Assembly: GCA_026389655.1 (NCBI GenBank)
Contig: JAPLHL010000323.1
Coordinates: 1-13,576, forward strand
Length of the DNA stretch: 13,576 nt
Origin: Chloroflexota bacterium
GTDB taxonomy: Bacteria; Chloroflexota; Dehalococcoidia; GIF9; UBA5629
Direction of reading: 5' to 3'
Positions within the stretch are counted from its first letter, which is position 1. Each line of letters starts with the position of its first letter. Shown here in pieces: positions 7,601-13,075 of this stretch. The translations under genes were made by a program, and so were the position numbers. Below the pieces are notes generated by a model. The model saw only the letters and a list, made by a program, of their open reading frames with translations. It did not search any database and was not told where the DNA came from.

Positions 7601-7777
7601 GTAATGCCGAAAATGCTGGCTCTGGTCGGCGAGATGGTGCCCATGCCTGATTACATGGCTGAGCAGATGCCCCAGATCATGCCAAAGGTAATGGATTCGC
7701 TCATGCCACATATGATCGGGGATGTAGTACCCCTGGTAACCCAGCCCATGATCGATTACCTGCAAGGGAAGAAATAA
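4700..7777 (+). CDS. FAD-linked oxidase fused to 2x[4Fe-4S] and double CCG (HdrD/GlpC-like) domains, Met/Pro-rich tail
   Basis: A GGAGG at 4690-4694 precedes this ATG by 5 nt. The 1025-residue protein has four parts. An FAD_binding_4 (GlcD/DLD-type) domain spans about 45-220, with PRAKASSGYGG and the PSSTPGGWLAQGGAGIGSYEAG flavin loop. The FAD-oxidase C-terminal domain runs to about 460 and ends DPKNILNPGK. Two CxxCxxCxxxC ferredoxin-like motifs follow (Cys512/515/518/522 and 563/566/569/573). Two CCG domains come next (NCCG 681-684 with CPAC 719-722; HCCG 814-817 with CPCC 852-855), as in heterodisulfide reductase HdrB/D and GlpC. Residues from about 905 form a Met- and Pro-rich tail. Such proteins oxidise 2-hydroxyacids or similar substrates and pass electrons through Fe-S clusters to a quinone or thiol carrier. 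No transmembrane helix is evident. The substrate is unknown. Confidence 0.9.
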   Translation: MSGLSHGAKAYLQGKFGNRANFNQSERVLYSHDIAAMPGLLKPLVGNTVPDVVVQPVSEDELVELVIWANQNGIKLTPRAKASSGYGGVVPIKRGIVVDFYRMNRLLSIDKPAMTARVQAGIVWDKMDRELGKQGLTLRLYPTSYPSSTPGGWLAQGGAGIGSYEAGWFKDNVISARVVLPSGEIKEFSGADLDLISDAEGITGFISEMVIKIQSKEELKIVSIGCPDAHDLQRFVQSVVDHKLPVWSIIFINPKMAELKNKAPLMEHLGHPAEERVLLPASYIATLAIRERDAEQVMGRLPELLKPCQGEVLSDRIAEHEWKNRFKLMVVKRLGPSLVPAEVIVPLEALGDVMVEIENKVDQPVVKEGVIIREGLNGKPEVVILGFIPSDQRKFSYNFVFSLSMTIMKIVRKHGGRPYATGLYFTSKAREVLGDSRFKKLRDFKKKIDPKNILNPGKVLGGNYIGGFIGIAEALEPLIRPFGNYVITQVAERPAKPVKDIPGDVAWYAYACSQCGYCVEECDQFYGRGWESQSPRGKWYWLREYMEGRQKWDQFMVDTMLVCTTCEMCNRRCSASLPIEQSWMKLRGKLIDEEKRMTFPPFEMMAEATRKEGDIWAGYRHDRSRWFPEDLKSKHGQGIKAPNVYFAGCTASYVENDIGMASVKLLDEAGVDFTYLGERENCCGTPMLVAGKWDVFAEVLKNNIAAVITSGADTVITSCPACDMMWRHTYPVWAKKLGIDFDIKVKHYSEVVSEKIRAGQFKFPDRGKEPITVTWHDSCHIGRVSGVYEEPRELIKALPNVKLVEMAYNREEAHCCGSVLTLIKDPPIAADIGKVRMDEAREAGAQKVLALCPCCEFQLRVSADKKKLDMEVVDLARFCCSRMGYDFPDPNPEVKKQWAVFEAMINLMTPQGFANLMGKMWPEMINAMPFGMGGMMSAMGKIPGALHLMKPMFPILFPRLLPMMMPKVMPKMLALVGEMVPMPDYMAEQMPQIMPKVMDSLMPHMIGDVVPLVTQPMIDYLQGKK

Positions 7778-7787
7778 GAATTATCAC

Positions 7788-7811
7788 CGGACGGGTCTGA
7801 AGACCCGTCCG
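7788..7811 (+). terminator. Perfect 10-bp hairpin after the oxidoreductase gene
   Basis: The 10-bp arms 7788-7797 and 7802-7811 (core GGACGGGTC/GACCCGTCC) flank a TGAA loop, 10 nt after the stop codon. There is no T-run, so it is either a tail-less terminator or an mRNA 3' stabilising stem. As a near-palindrome it could also be an interspersed repeat. Confidence 0.5.
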
Positions 7812-7861
7812 TACTATCCAATTCGAGCGTTCCTTCAGGTGCGTCCGCCTCTATTATGCGC

Positions 7862-7893
7862 CATTGCGAGGCACACATTGCCATGGCAATCTC
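7862..7893. repeat. Palindromic REP-like repeat
   Basis: The stretch runs from CATTGCGAGGC to TGGCAATCTC and contains a perfect 14-bp palindrome, ATTGCCATGGCAAT (7877-7890). The 'CATTGCGAG ... GGCAATCTC' pattern recalls small interspersed palindromic repeats seen in many bacterial genomes; that resemblance is from memory and no second copy occurs in this window. It fills the non-coding gap before the pseudouridine synthase gene. Confidence 0.4.
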
Positions 7894-7938
7894 CCGGCCT
7901 CTTAGTATTCCAGGTCCAGAATTTGTTATCATTTGTCC

Positions 7939-8658
7939 ATGGAATCTGTTCCTCTTTTGAAATATCTCGTGGAAGCCGGGCTCGGCGCGCGCAGGCAAGT
8001 CGTATCTGCAATAAAACAGGGACGTGTAGCGGTCAATGGTAAAGTCGCCACAGGTTACACGATGCCCATATTTCCCGGGTTGGACGCTATAGCCTTCGAT
8101 GGCAAGCCCGTCAAGTTCAAACCGTCCGAAATGCTGGTTTTCATGGTACATAAACCCGTGGATGTGCTTTCGACCACCAGGGATGAACGCGGCCGCAAAA
8201 CGGTAATCGACATGCTGCCCGAGCGCTACCGCTCGCTGGGGCTTTATCCCGCCGGCAGGCTTGATTACGACAGCACCGGCCTGCTTATACTTACTAATGA
8301 CGGCAACCTCACCTACCGCCTCACTCACCCGCGCTTCGAACACGAAAAGGAATACATGGTCACTACATCAGGAAAGCTCAGCGAGGATGACAAAAACAAG
8401 CTGGAGAAGGGGATACTCCTTGAAGATGGGATGACCTACCCGGCGGTTATCAGGGAAGCCCGTGATGCGGCTTATACCTACAGCATAACTATACACGAGG
8501 GACGGCACCGACAGGTGAAACGCATGTTTCTAAGCGTGGGGCATGAGGTCAAGGCGCTAAAAAGGATACGCATCGGCAGACTGGAACTGGGAGACCTTGA
8601 AGAGGGTCAGATTAAAAAACTGTCGCAGGCCGAGATCGGCAAACTTCTGCGAAGATAG
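7939..8658 (+). CDS. RsuA/RluB/RluE/RluF-family pseudouridine synthase
   Basis: The product is 239 residues from the ATG at 7939. An S4 RNA-binding domain covers about 5-60 (LLKYLVEAGLGARRQVVSAIKQGRVAVNG within it). The catalytic domain contains GRLDYDSTGLL at 106-116, where Asp109 is the expected catalytic aspartate of motif II. HKPVDVLST (71-79) and the EGRHRQVKRM segment near the C terminus are also typical. The enzyme isomerises a specific uridine in 16S or 23S rRNA; which one cannot be told from the sequence. A TTG at 7933 would add two residues, and no clear Shine-Dalgarno supports either start. It converges tail to tail with the enoyl-CoA hydratase homologue, with two bases between the stop codons and no terminator in the gap. 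Confidence 0.92.
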   Translation: MESVPLLKYLVEAGLGARRQVVSAIKQGRVAVNGKVATGYTMPIFPGLDAIAFDGKPVKFKPSEMLVFMVHKPVDVLSTTRDERGRKTVIDMLPERYRSLGLYPAGRLDYDSTGLLILTNDGNLTYRLTHPRFEHEKEYMVTTSGKLSEDDKNKLEKGILLEDGMTYPAVIREARDAAYTYSITIHEGRHRQVKRMFLSVGHEVKALKRIRIGRLELGDLEEGQIKKLSQAEIGKLLRR

Positions 8659-8660
8659 CT

Positions 8661-9494
8661 TTATTCGTCAAGGGGCTCAAAAGGCGCTTTTTGCGGTTTG
8701 AAACCCTCGTTCATTATCTTGAGCAGCGCCTTGACGCCCAATCCAAGGGTCCTGTCGAATACCTTCCGCACCACATCCGACTGGTTTGTAACACTGTCGC
8801 TGGTAACTGCATACCGCTGTAATGCAACCAACCCCATAAGGTCCAGTCCGTGGTTAACAATCCCCTTATGAGCTGCCAGCATTTCCTTGTGAACATTGGC
8901 CAGTCTCTCGGCAACGTGCAAAACGGTACTTTCAAGTTTCTCACTGGTTACGGATTTAATGGCAAAGCCGATTTTTTCAGCCATCTCACCATCGATGGTA
9001 TCACCTGTCATCATCAGGTACTTGGCCCACTGTGGCCCCATGTGATAAAGCCACATATTAGCCATATCCGCTCCCCAGCAGCGCAAGGTCGGATACCCTA
9101 TTTCACAGTCTTTTGAAACTATTGTGAAATCAACATGGTGAGCAAGATCAGTCGCCCCGTTCAGACAGAAGCCATGTATTTGTGCTATCGTAGCCATCTT
9201 GCAGTTGCGGATCCCATTGTAAATCCCCAGGACAGTACTATTGCGCATGACGTCCTGCAGGGGATCCATCTCTTCACTTTCAGCCAGGTCATCCAGGTCA
9301 TAGCCGGATGAGAATCCCTGGCCTGCGCCCCTGATTATGATTACCCTCACCTCATTGTCCCAGTCAAGCCTTTGAAAAACGCTCCTGATCTCATATAGCA
9401 TAGCCATGTTTATAGCATTTCTGTAATCGGGCCGGTTCAGGGTGATGCGACCGATTTTACCTGATTGTTCGTACAGAATATGATGCAACTCCAT
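8661..9494 (-). CDS. Enoyl-CoA hydratase/isomerase family protein with altered active site
   Basis: The 277-residue protein starts IGRITLNRPDYRNAIN near 14-29, and GQGFSSGYDL at 58-67 supplies the first oxyanion-hole strand of the crotonase fold. The second (usual G-x-x-x-GG-G-x-E-L) reads GFCLNGATDLAHHVDF, so the hydratase Glu (144 in the rat enzyme) is Asp116. The second Glu (164), normally in PE, is replaced by Thr136 in IGYPTLRCWG. Without both glutamates, ordinary hydration is unlikely. Other crotonase reactions (isomerase, hydrolase, dehalogenase, C-C cleavage) or binding only are possible. I prefer the ATG at 9494, where crotonase similarity begins; the frame also allows 9512 or 9569, but those lie in the control region of the divergent dehydrogenase. 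Both genes presumably act on acyl-CoA substrates. Confidence 0.85.
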   Translation of the reverse strand: MELHHILYEQSGKIGRITLNRPDYRNAINMAMLYEIRSVFQRLDWDNEVRVIIIRGAGQGFSSGYDLDDLAESEEMDPLQDVMRNSTVLGIYNGIRNCKMATIAQIHGFCLNGATDLAHHVDFTIVSKDCEIGYPTLRCWGADMANMWLYHMGPQWAKYLMMTGDTIDGEMAEKIGFAIKSVTSEKLESTVLHVAERLANVHKEMLAAHKGIVNHGLDLMGLVALQRYAVTSDSVTNQSDVVRKVFDRTLGLGVKALLKIMNEGFKPQKAPFEPLDE

Positions 9495-9592
9495 AGTCCT
9501 ACCGGGGGACATATTGGGACATCGTTTGTCCAGTATTTTCAGATCTCTTTTTTCAAATATGTTTGGCATTTTAAAAAGGAGCGTGATTCAAT

Positions 9593-10516
9593 ATGGGAGA
9601 CAGACTGAAGGGAAAGGTAGCAGTAGTAACAGGTTCCGGCCGCGGTATCGGCAGGGCGGAAGCGCTGGCCCTGGCAGCAGAGGGCGCCAAACTGGTTATC
9701 AATGACTTAGGCGGCGCCTGGGACGGCTCAGGATCCTCTCAAACGCCGGCCGCTGAGGTTTGCGAAGAGATCAAGAAAATGGGCGGGGAGGCAGTCCCCA
9801 ATTATGACTCAGTAGCCACCGCCGAGGGCGGCGAGAACATCATCAAGACCGCTATTGATGCCTTCGGTAAGATCGACATCCTGGTCAATAACGCAGGTTT
9901 CCTGCGCGACCGCATGATCTTTAACATGAGCGAAGACGAGTGGGACGCAATAATCAAGGTGCATCTCTACGGCACATTCCATTGCACCAGGCCGGCTACC
10001 GTCTATATGCGCCAGCAGCGATCAGGCCGCATCATCAATACGGCATCTATCTCGGGCCTTGGAAACCTGGGCCAGGCCAACTACAGCGCCGCCAAAGAGG
10101 GCATCGTTGGTTTCACCCGGACGGTAGCACAGGATATGGCCAGGTACGGCGTGACCTGCAATGCTATCAGGCCCAATGCAGCCACCAGGATGACCATGAC
10201 GGATGAGCTTAAAGGTAAAATCGCCAAGGCAGCAGCCGCCCAGGGTATAACCAAGCCGGAGGACATCGATAAGTATTTTAACCAGATGTTCGCATCAAAA
10301 CCGGAACATAATGCGCCCATCGTCGTCTACCTGGCGACAGATGCGGCTGCCTACATCACCGGCCGCACCTTCTTCATCAACGCGAACACTATCGGGTTCT
10401 ACACCGAGCCCCAGATCACCTCGCAGATCAATAAGGACGGGGATATCTGGACTCTGGATGAGCTGCTGAAAGCAGTTCCCGAGAAGCTCTGCAAGGAATT
10501 GGTCAAACCCGCTTAA
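9593..10516 (+). CDS. Short-chain dehydrogenase, 17-beta-HSD4 / multifunctional enzyme type 2 like
   Basis: The 307-residue protein has a full Rossmann SDR domain: TGSGRGIG at 13-20, NNAG at 99-102 and catalytic Tyr164/Lys168 in ANYSAAKEG. The catalytic Ser is probably Ser152, one residue closer to Tyr than usual. Asp38 in VINDLGG after strand 2 predicts NAD rather than NADP. NDLGG, NYDSV and GFLRDRM are hallmarks of the 3-hydroxyacyl-CoA dehydrogenase domain of peroxisomal multifunctional enzyme type 2. I infer oxidation of a 3-hydroxyacyl-CoA or a similar alcohol; the hydratase and sterol-carrier domains of the eukaryotic protein are absent. GGAG lies 11 nt before the ATG, slightly far. It diverges from the crotonase homologue, so the pair may share control, and ends before a strong terminator. 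Confidence 0.92.
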   Translation: MGDRLKGKVAVVTGSGRGIGRAEALALAAEGAKLVINDLGGAWDGSGSSQTPAAEVCEEIKKMGGEAVPNYDSVATAEGGENIIKTAIDAFGKIDILVNNAGFLRDRMIFNMSEDEWDAIIKVHLYGTFHCTRPATVYMRQQRSGRIINTASISGLGNLGQANYSAAKEGIVGFTRTVAQDMARYGVTCNAIRPNAATRMTMTDELKGKIAKAAAAQGITKPEDIDKYFNQMFASKPEHNAPIVVYLATDAAAYITGRTFFINANTIGFYTEPQITSQINKDGDIWTLDELLKAVPEKLCKELVKPA

Positions 10517-10558
10517 CTTCAGCCACCGATATTAACGAATATCTTTAATAACACAGTT

Positions 10559-10601
10559 GTCGAAGATAGGCGCCTGAACGGCGCCCATCTTCGACATTTT
10601 T
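10559..10601 (+). terminator. Rho-independent terminator after the dehydrogenase gene
   Basis: A 16-position stem with one A/C mismatch (10559-10574 paired with 10580-10595; arms GTCGAAGAT...GGCGCC and GGCGCC...ATCTTCGAC), loop TGAAC, is followed by ATTTTT. It separates the dehydrogenase from the acetyltransferase gene. Confidence 0.92.
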
Positions 10602-10613
10602 CACACAGGTGGA

Positions 10614-11123
10614 ATGACAGTGATGCAGGATTACATTATACGGAAGGTGCAGGAGGGTGACCGTGAGGCTGTGGTGGATATCTTCAATTATTTCGTAGAG
10701 AACAGCTTTGCAGCTTACCCTGATACAAAGGCCGACTATTCGTTGTTCGACTTTCTCAAGGGCATGTGCCGGGAAGGAATCTTCTATGTTATCGAGAAGC
10801 CGGGCGGAGGTATAGCCGGATTCGGCATGCTACGCCATCATCAAAGGAGCAATACCTTCGATTGCACCGCTGAGTTAACTTACTTCATCCTGCCTGACTA
10901 TTCACGCAAGGGTCTCGGGACCAGGCTCCTGGACGTTTTGGAAAAGGAAGCGGAAAAACTCGGTGTGAAGTCTTTGCTGGCCAATATATCTTCACTTAAC
11001 GATCAGAGCCTCAACTTTCATACCAGGCAGGGCTTCAAGCAATGCGGCCTATTCGAACGCGTCGGCAGTAAGTTCGGCAAAGACTTCGACGTTGTATGGA
11101 TGCAGAAATTCATTAAGCAATAA
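10614..11123 (+). CDS. GNAT family N-acetyltransferase
   Basis: The 169-residue protein shows the GNAT fold. It has IIRKVQEGDREAVVDIFNYFVE at the N terminus, a central strand AELTYFILPDYSRKG, the acetyl-CoA pyrophosphate-binding RKGLGT at 98-103, and a C-terminal SLNFHTRQGFKQCGLF (132-147), where family members place the N-x-x-H-x-x-x-GF signature. That signature resembles phosphinothricin/methionine sulfone acetyltransferases, so a small amine or amino-acid analogue is a fair guess but not established. AGGTGG at 10607-10612 is very close to the ATG at 10614, so GTG at 10620 or ATG at 10623 are alternative starts. It is flanked by terminators on both sides and is likely monocistronic, though no clear promoter is visible. 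Confidence 0.88.
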   Translation: MTVMQDYIIRKVQEGDREAVVDIFNYFVENSFAAYPDTKADYSLFDFLKGMCREGIFYVIEKPGGGIAGFGMLRHHQRSNTFDCTAELTYFILPDYSRKGLGTRLLDVLEKEAEKLGVKSLLANISSLNDQSLNFHTRQGFKQCGLFERVGSKFGKDFDVVWMQKFIKQ

Positions 11124-11166
11124 AAGCTCACCCCCTCCCCCAGTAGCGGCGGAGGGGGGAGCTTTT
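11122..11166. terminator. Bidirectional terminator between convergent genes
   Basis: AAAAGCTC (11122-11129) pairs with GAGCTTTT (11159-11166), and the stem continues with CCCCCTCC against GGAGGGGG around one bulged A. The A-run on one side and T-run on the other let it stop both the acetyltransferase transcript and the HtrA transcript coming from the right. Confidence 0.88.
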
Positions 11167-11180
11167 AATGGAACACCTAT

Positions 11181-12173
11181 TTATTTGATACGGAAGTGGA
11201 AAGGCCCGAAATCGAACCCGTTTCCATCCTGGTTCGGACTCTCCTCAGTTCCAGTTTTAGCCGTCAGGTTATCCGGCCATTCGGCGAGTTCGGCTAAGTC
11301 CTTGCTCACCGGCATGCCTTGAATGCCCAGCCAGGCGGTTTTTACTGCGCCGCCTTTCAGCAACTCCGGCAATCGTGATTTTGCCGTATTAATCGGCACT
11401 GCAAATCCGACGCCATTGGCAGAAGCTTCAATGGCCGTGTTAATCCCGATAACCTCTCCGCTGGAATTGAGTAAAGGGCCGCCGGAGTTACCCGGGTTAA
11501 TCGCGGCATCCGTCTGGATAATGCCTGTCATTGTGCGCTCTGTAGACCCGGGAATGGCCCTGCCGGTCCCGCTGATAACACCGACCGTGACCGAGCCCTG
11601 CAGCCCGAAGGGGGAGCCGAGCGCAACGGCCATTTGTCCGGGCCTGACTCTGGCTGAGTCAGCCAGGGTGAGATATGAAATATTGGCAATTTTAGAGACA
11701 TCAACCTGTAAAAGCGCGATGTCATTGGAACGGTCGGTGCCAATGACCTTACCATCAAGCTGTGTCCCGTCGCTGAGCGCAACCTTGATTGACGATGCAT
11801 TCTCTATTACATGATTGTTTGTGAGTATATGACCTTGTCCGTCAATGAAGAAACCTGACCCTTCTCCCACTTGTTTGGGAAGCTTCAGGCCGAACGCACC
11901 GGGCAATTTGGACAGCGGCGACTCCTGTACTTGCTCTATTTGTACTACGGAAGCAATACTCCTGTCGTAAAGAGAAGTAACTGCAGTTTCATCAAACAGC
12001 GGCGCAACCTGGCTCGGACCAGCCGCGGATGCAGTATATCCCTGCGGCTTGCTGATTGCAGCACCGGTAGACGCTGTACAACCTGCCAGAAGTAAAACAG
12101 CTGCCATTAATGCAACCAGCAGCAAAATCCAGCCTTTCCTTATCCCTAAGGCAATATTTCGTGAAAAAGACAT
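11181..12173 (-). CDS. HtrA/DegS-like trypsin-fold serine protease, lipoprotein, without complete PDZ domain
   Basis: The 330-residue product has an N-terminal membrane segment with lipobox LLAGC (lipidated Cys32), so it is probably anchored on the outer face of the membrane. The S1C protease domain spans about 70-260, with the triad His121 (TNNHVIEN), Asp151 (SNDIALL) and Ser230 (NPGNSGGPLL). After AWLGIQGMPVSKDLAELAEWP, where a PDZ domain normally starts, the protein stops within about 30 residues in an acidic/Gly tail, so PDZ regulation is lost. I chose the second ATG (12173) because AGGAGG at 12180-12185 is then 6 nt away; 12176 would be 3 nt. It follows the membrane protein gene by about 36 nt, suggesting one operon. 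The likely role is cleavage of misfolded envelope proteins or of the neighbouring membrane protein. Confidence 0.92.
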   Translation of the reverse strand: MSFSRNIALGIRKGWILLLVALMAAVLLLAGCTASTGAAISKPQGYTASAAGPSQVAPLFDETAVTSLYDRSIASVVQIEQVQESPLSKLPGAFGLKLPKQVGEGSGFFIDGQGHILTNNHVIENASSIKVALSDGTQLDGKVIGTDRSNDIALLQVDVSKIANISYLTLADSARVRPGQMAVALGSPFGLQGSVTVGVISGTGRAIPGSTERTMTGIIQTDAAINPGNSGGPLLNSSGEVIGINTAIEASANGVGFAVPINTAKSRLPELLKGGAVKTAWLGIQGMPVSKDLAELAEWPDNLTAKTGTEESPNQDGNGFDFGPFHFRIK

Positions 12174-12212
12174 CATGGTCCTCCTGATTATATAGTTTCG
12201 TTTTTATTGCTA

Positions 12213-13025
12213 TTAAGTCTGTTTCAGCAAGTAATATATATCGATATGAGGTGACAGTCTAAATTGCGGTTCAATTATCCGTTCAACCTTATTTTGCTCC
12301 AGGTTGACCTGTACCATCCATACTTTTTCATTCACAATAATCGGCACTACCGCCTGTGTAGCAGCGGGGCTGACCTTTAAAATATTACCATTAACGATCG
12401 CTATGCTCGAAATGGTTGAAAATATGGGGAATATCCTCCCTATTGTGCCCCCCTTGTCCAGCATTGCTTTCACCGACGGCTCGGCACTGGCGATTTTAAC
12501 AGCACTATCCTGCGCCTCCAGCGGCACTTCCGGGATAAAAAGGCCCTCGAACCGCTTGGTATTGACCACAGACCTGTCCTGGATATCAACGTCCGCTTCG
12601 ATGAAATCGCCCATGCTGCGCCCGCAGACTACGGTAGCCATTCTTTCCCGCACTTCCACACGCACTATAATAATATCGCCGGCGCCGCTTAATCTCTGTT
12701 GTATACCGGGGTCCCTTTTTACGATATCTGCTGCGATCACAGCAGGAGACGGGCTGGCAAGATAAAAAGCAACACCTAAAATCGCACCGATCACGATAAG
12801 CGTAAGCGAGCTGACCAGGGCTGTCCTCCACACCGGACCCCTCAACCACGAGACACACCCTTCCAACCAGTTAACAATTCGTCCCCGCGATGGGGAATGG
12901 ACCATGGCCTGCCGTGTAGATGTACCTTCCAGGAGCGCCTCTTTAAGCCTTGCCTTGTGGCTGGCTACCAGCAGTTCCGGCAGATCGACACTCTCGAGTC
13001 TTTTAAGCAGTTGTTCCTTTTTCAT
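12213..13025 (-). CDS. Single-pass membrane protein, candidate anti-sigma factor
   Basis: I recognise no named family. The 270-residue protein has a charged N-terminal part of about 65 residues (helical, ESVDLPELLVASHKARLKEALL), one transmembrane helix at about 67-90 and an extracytoplasmic domain of about 180 residues without cysteine clusters. The topology (N-in) is that of RseA- or RsgI-type anti-sigma factors, and the gene directly follows a sigma region 4 sequence and precedes an HtrA-like protease, as in sigE-rseA-htrA loci. The zinc HxxxCxxC motif of ZAS anti-sigma factors is absent. AAAGG lies 7 nt before the ATG. The role as anti-sigma is inferred from order and topology only; it could instead be a sensor for another process. 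Confidence 0.7.
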   Translation of the reverse strand: MKKEQLLKRLESVDLPELLVASHKARLKEALLEGTSTRQAMVHSPSRGRIVNWLEGCVSWLRGPVWRTALVSSLTLIVIGAILGVAFYLASPSPAVIAADIVKRDPGIQQRLSGAGDIIIVRVEVRERMATVVCGRSMGDFIEADVDIQDRSVVNTKRFEGLFIPEVPLEAQDSAVKIASAEPSVKAMLDKGGTIGRIFPIFSTISSIAIVNGNILKVSPAATQAVVPIIVNEKVWMVQVNLEQNKVERIIEPQFRLSPHIDIYYLLKQT

Positions 13026-13075
13026 GGATTAACCTTTCTCTTAATTAATAATGTCGCAAACATTAAAAAGTTGCA

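Noticed and set aside
7250..7765. Antisense frame of 171 codons, rich in histidine
   Set aside because: It is the mirror of the Met/Pro-rich tail (ATG codons read as CAT) and has no ribosome site or family features.
9495..9569. N-terminal extension of the enoyl-CoA hydratase homologue (starts at 9512 or 9569)
   Set aside because: No crotonase similarity and no Shine-Dalgarno; it occupies the control region of the divergent dehydrogenase gene.
11323..11814. Plus-strand frame of 163 codons opposite the HtrA gene
   Set aside because: Antisense to the protease catalytic domain, whose triad residues are all in the minus-strand frame.
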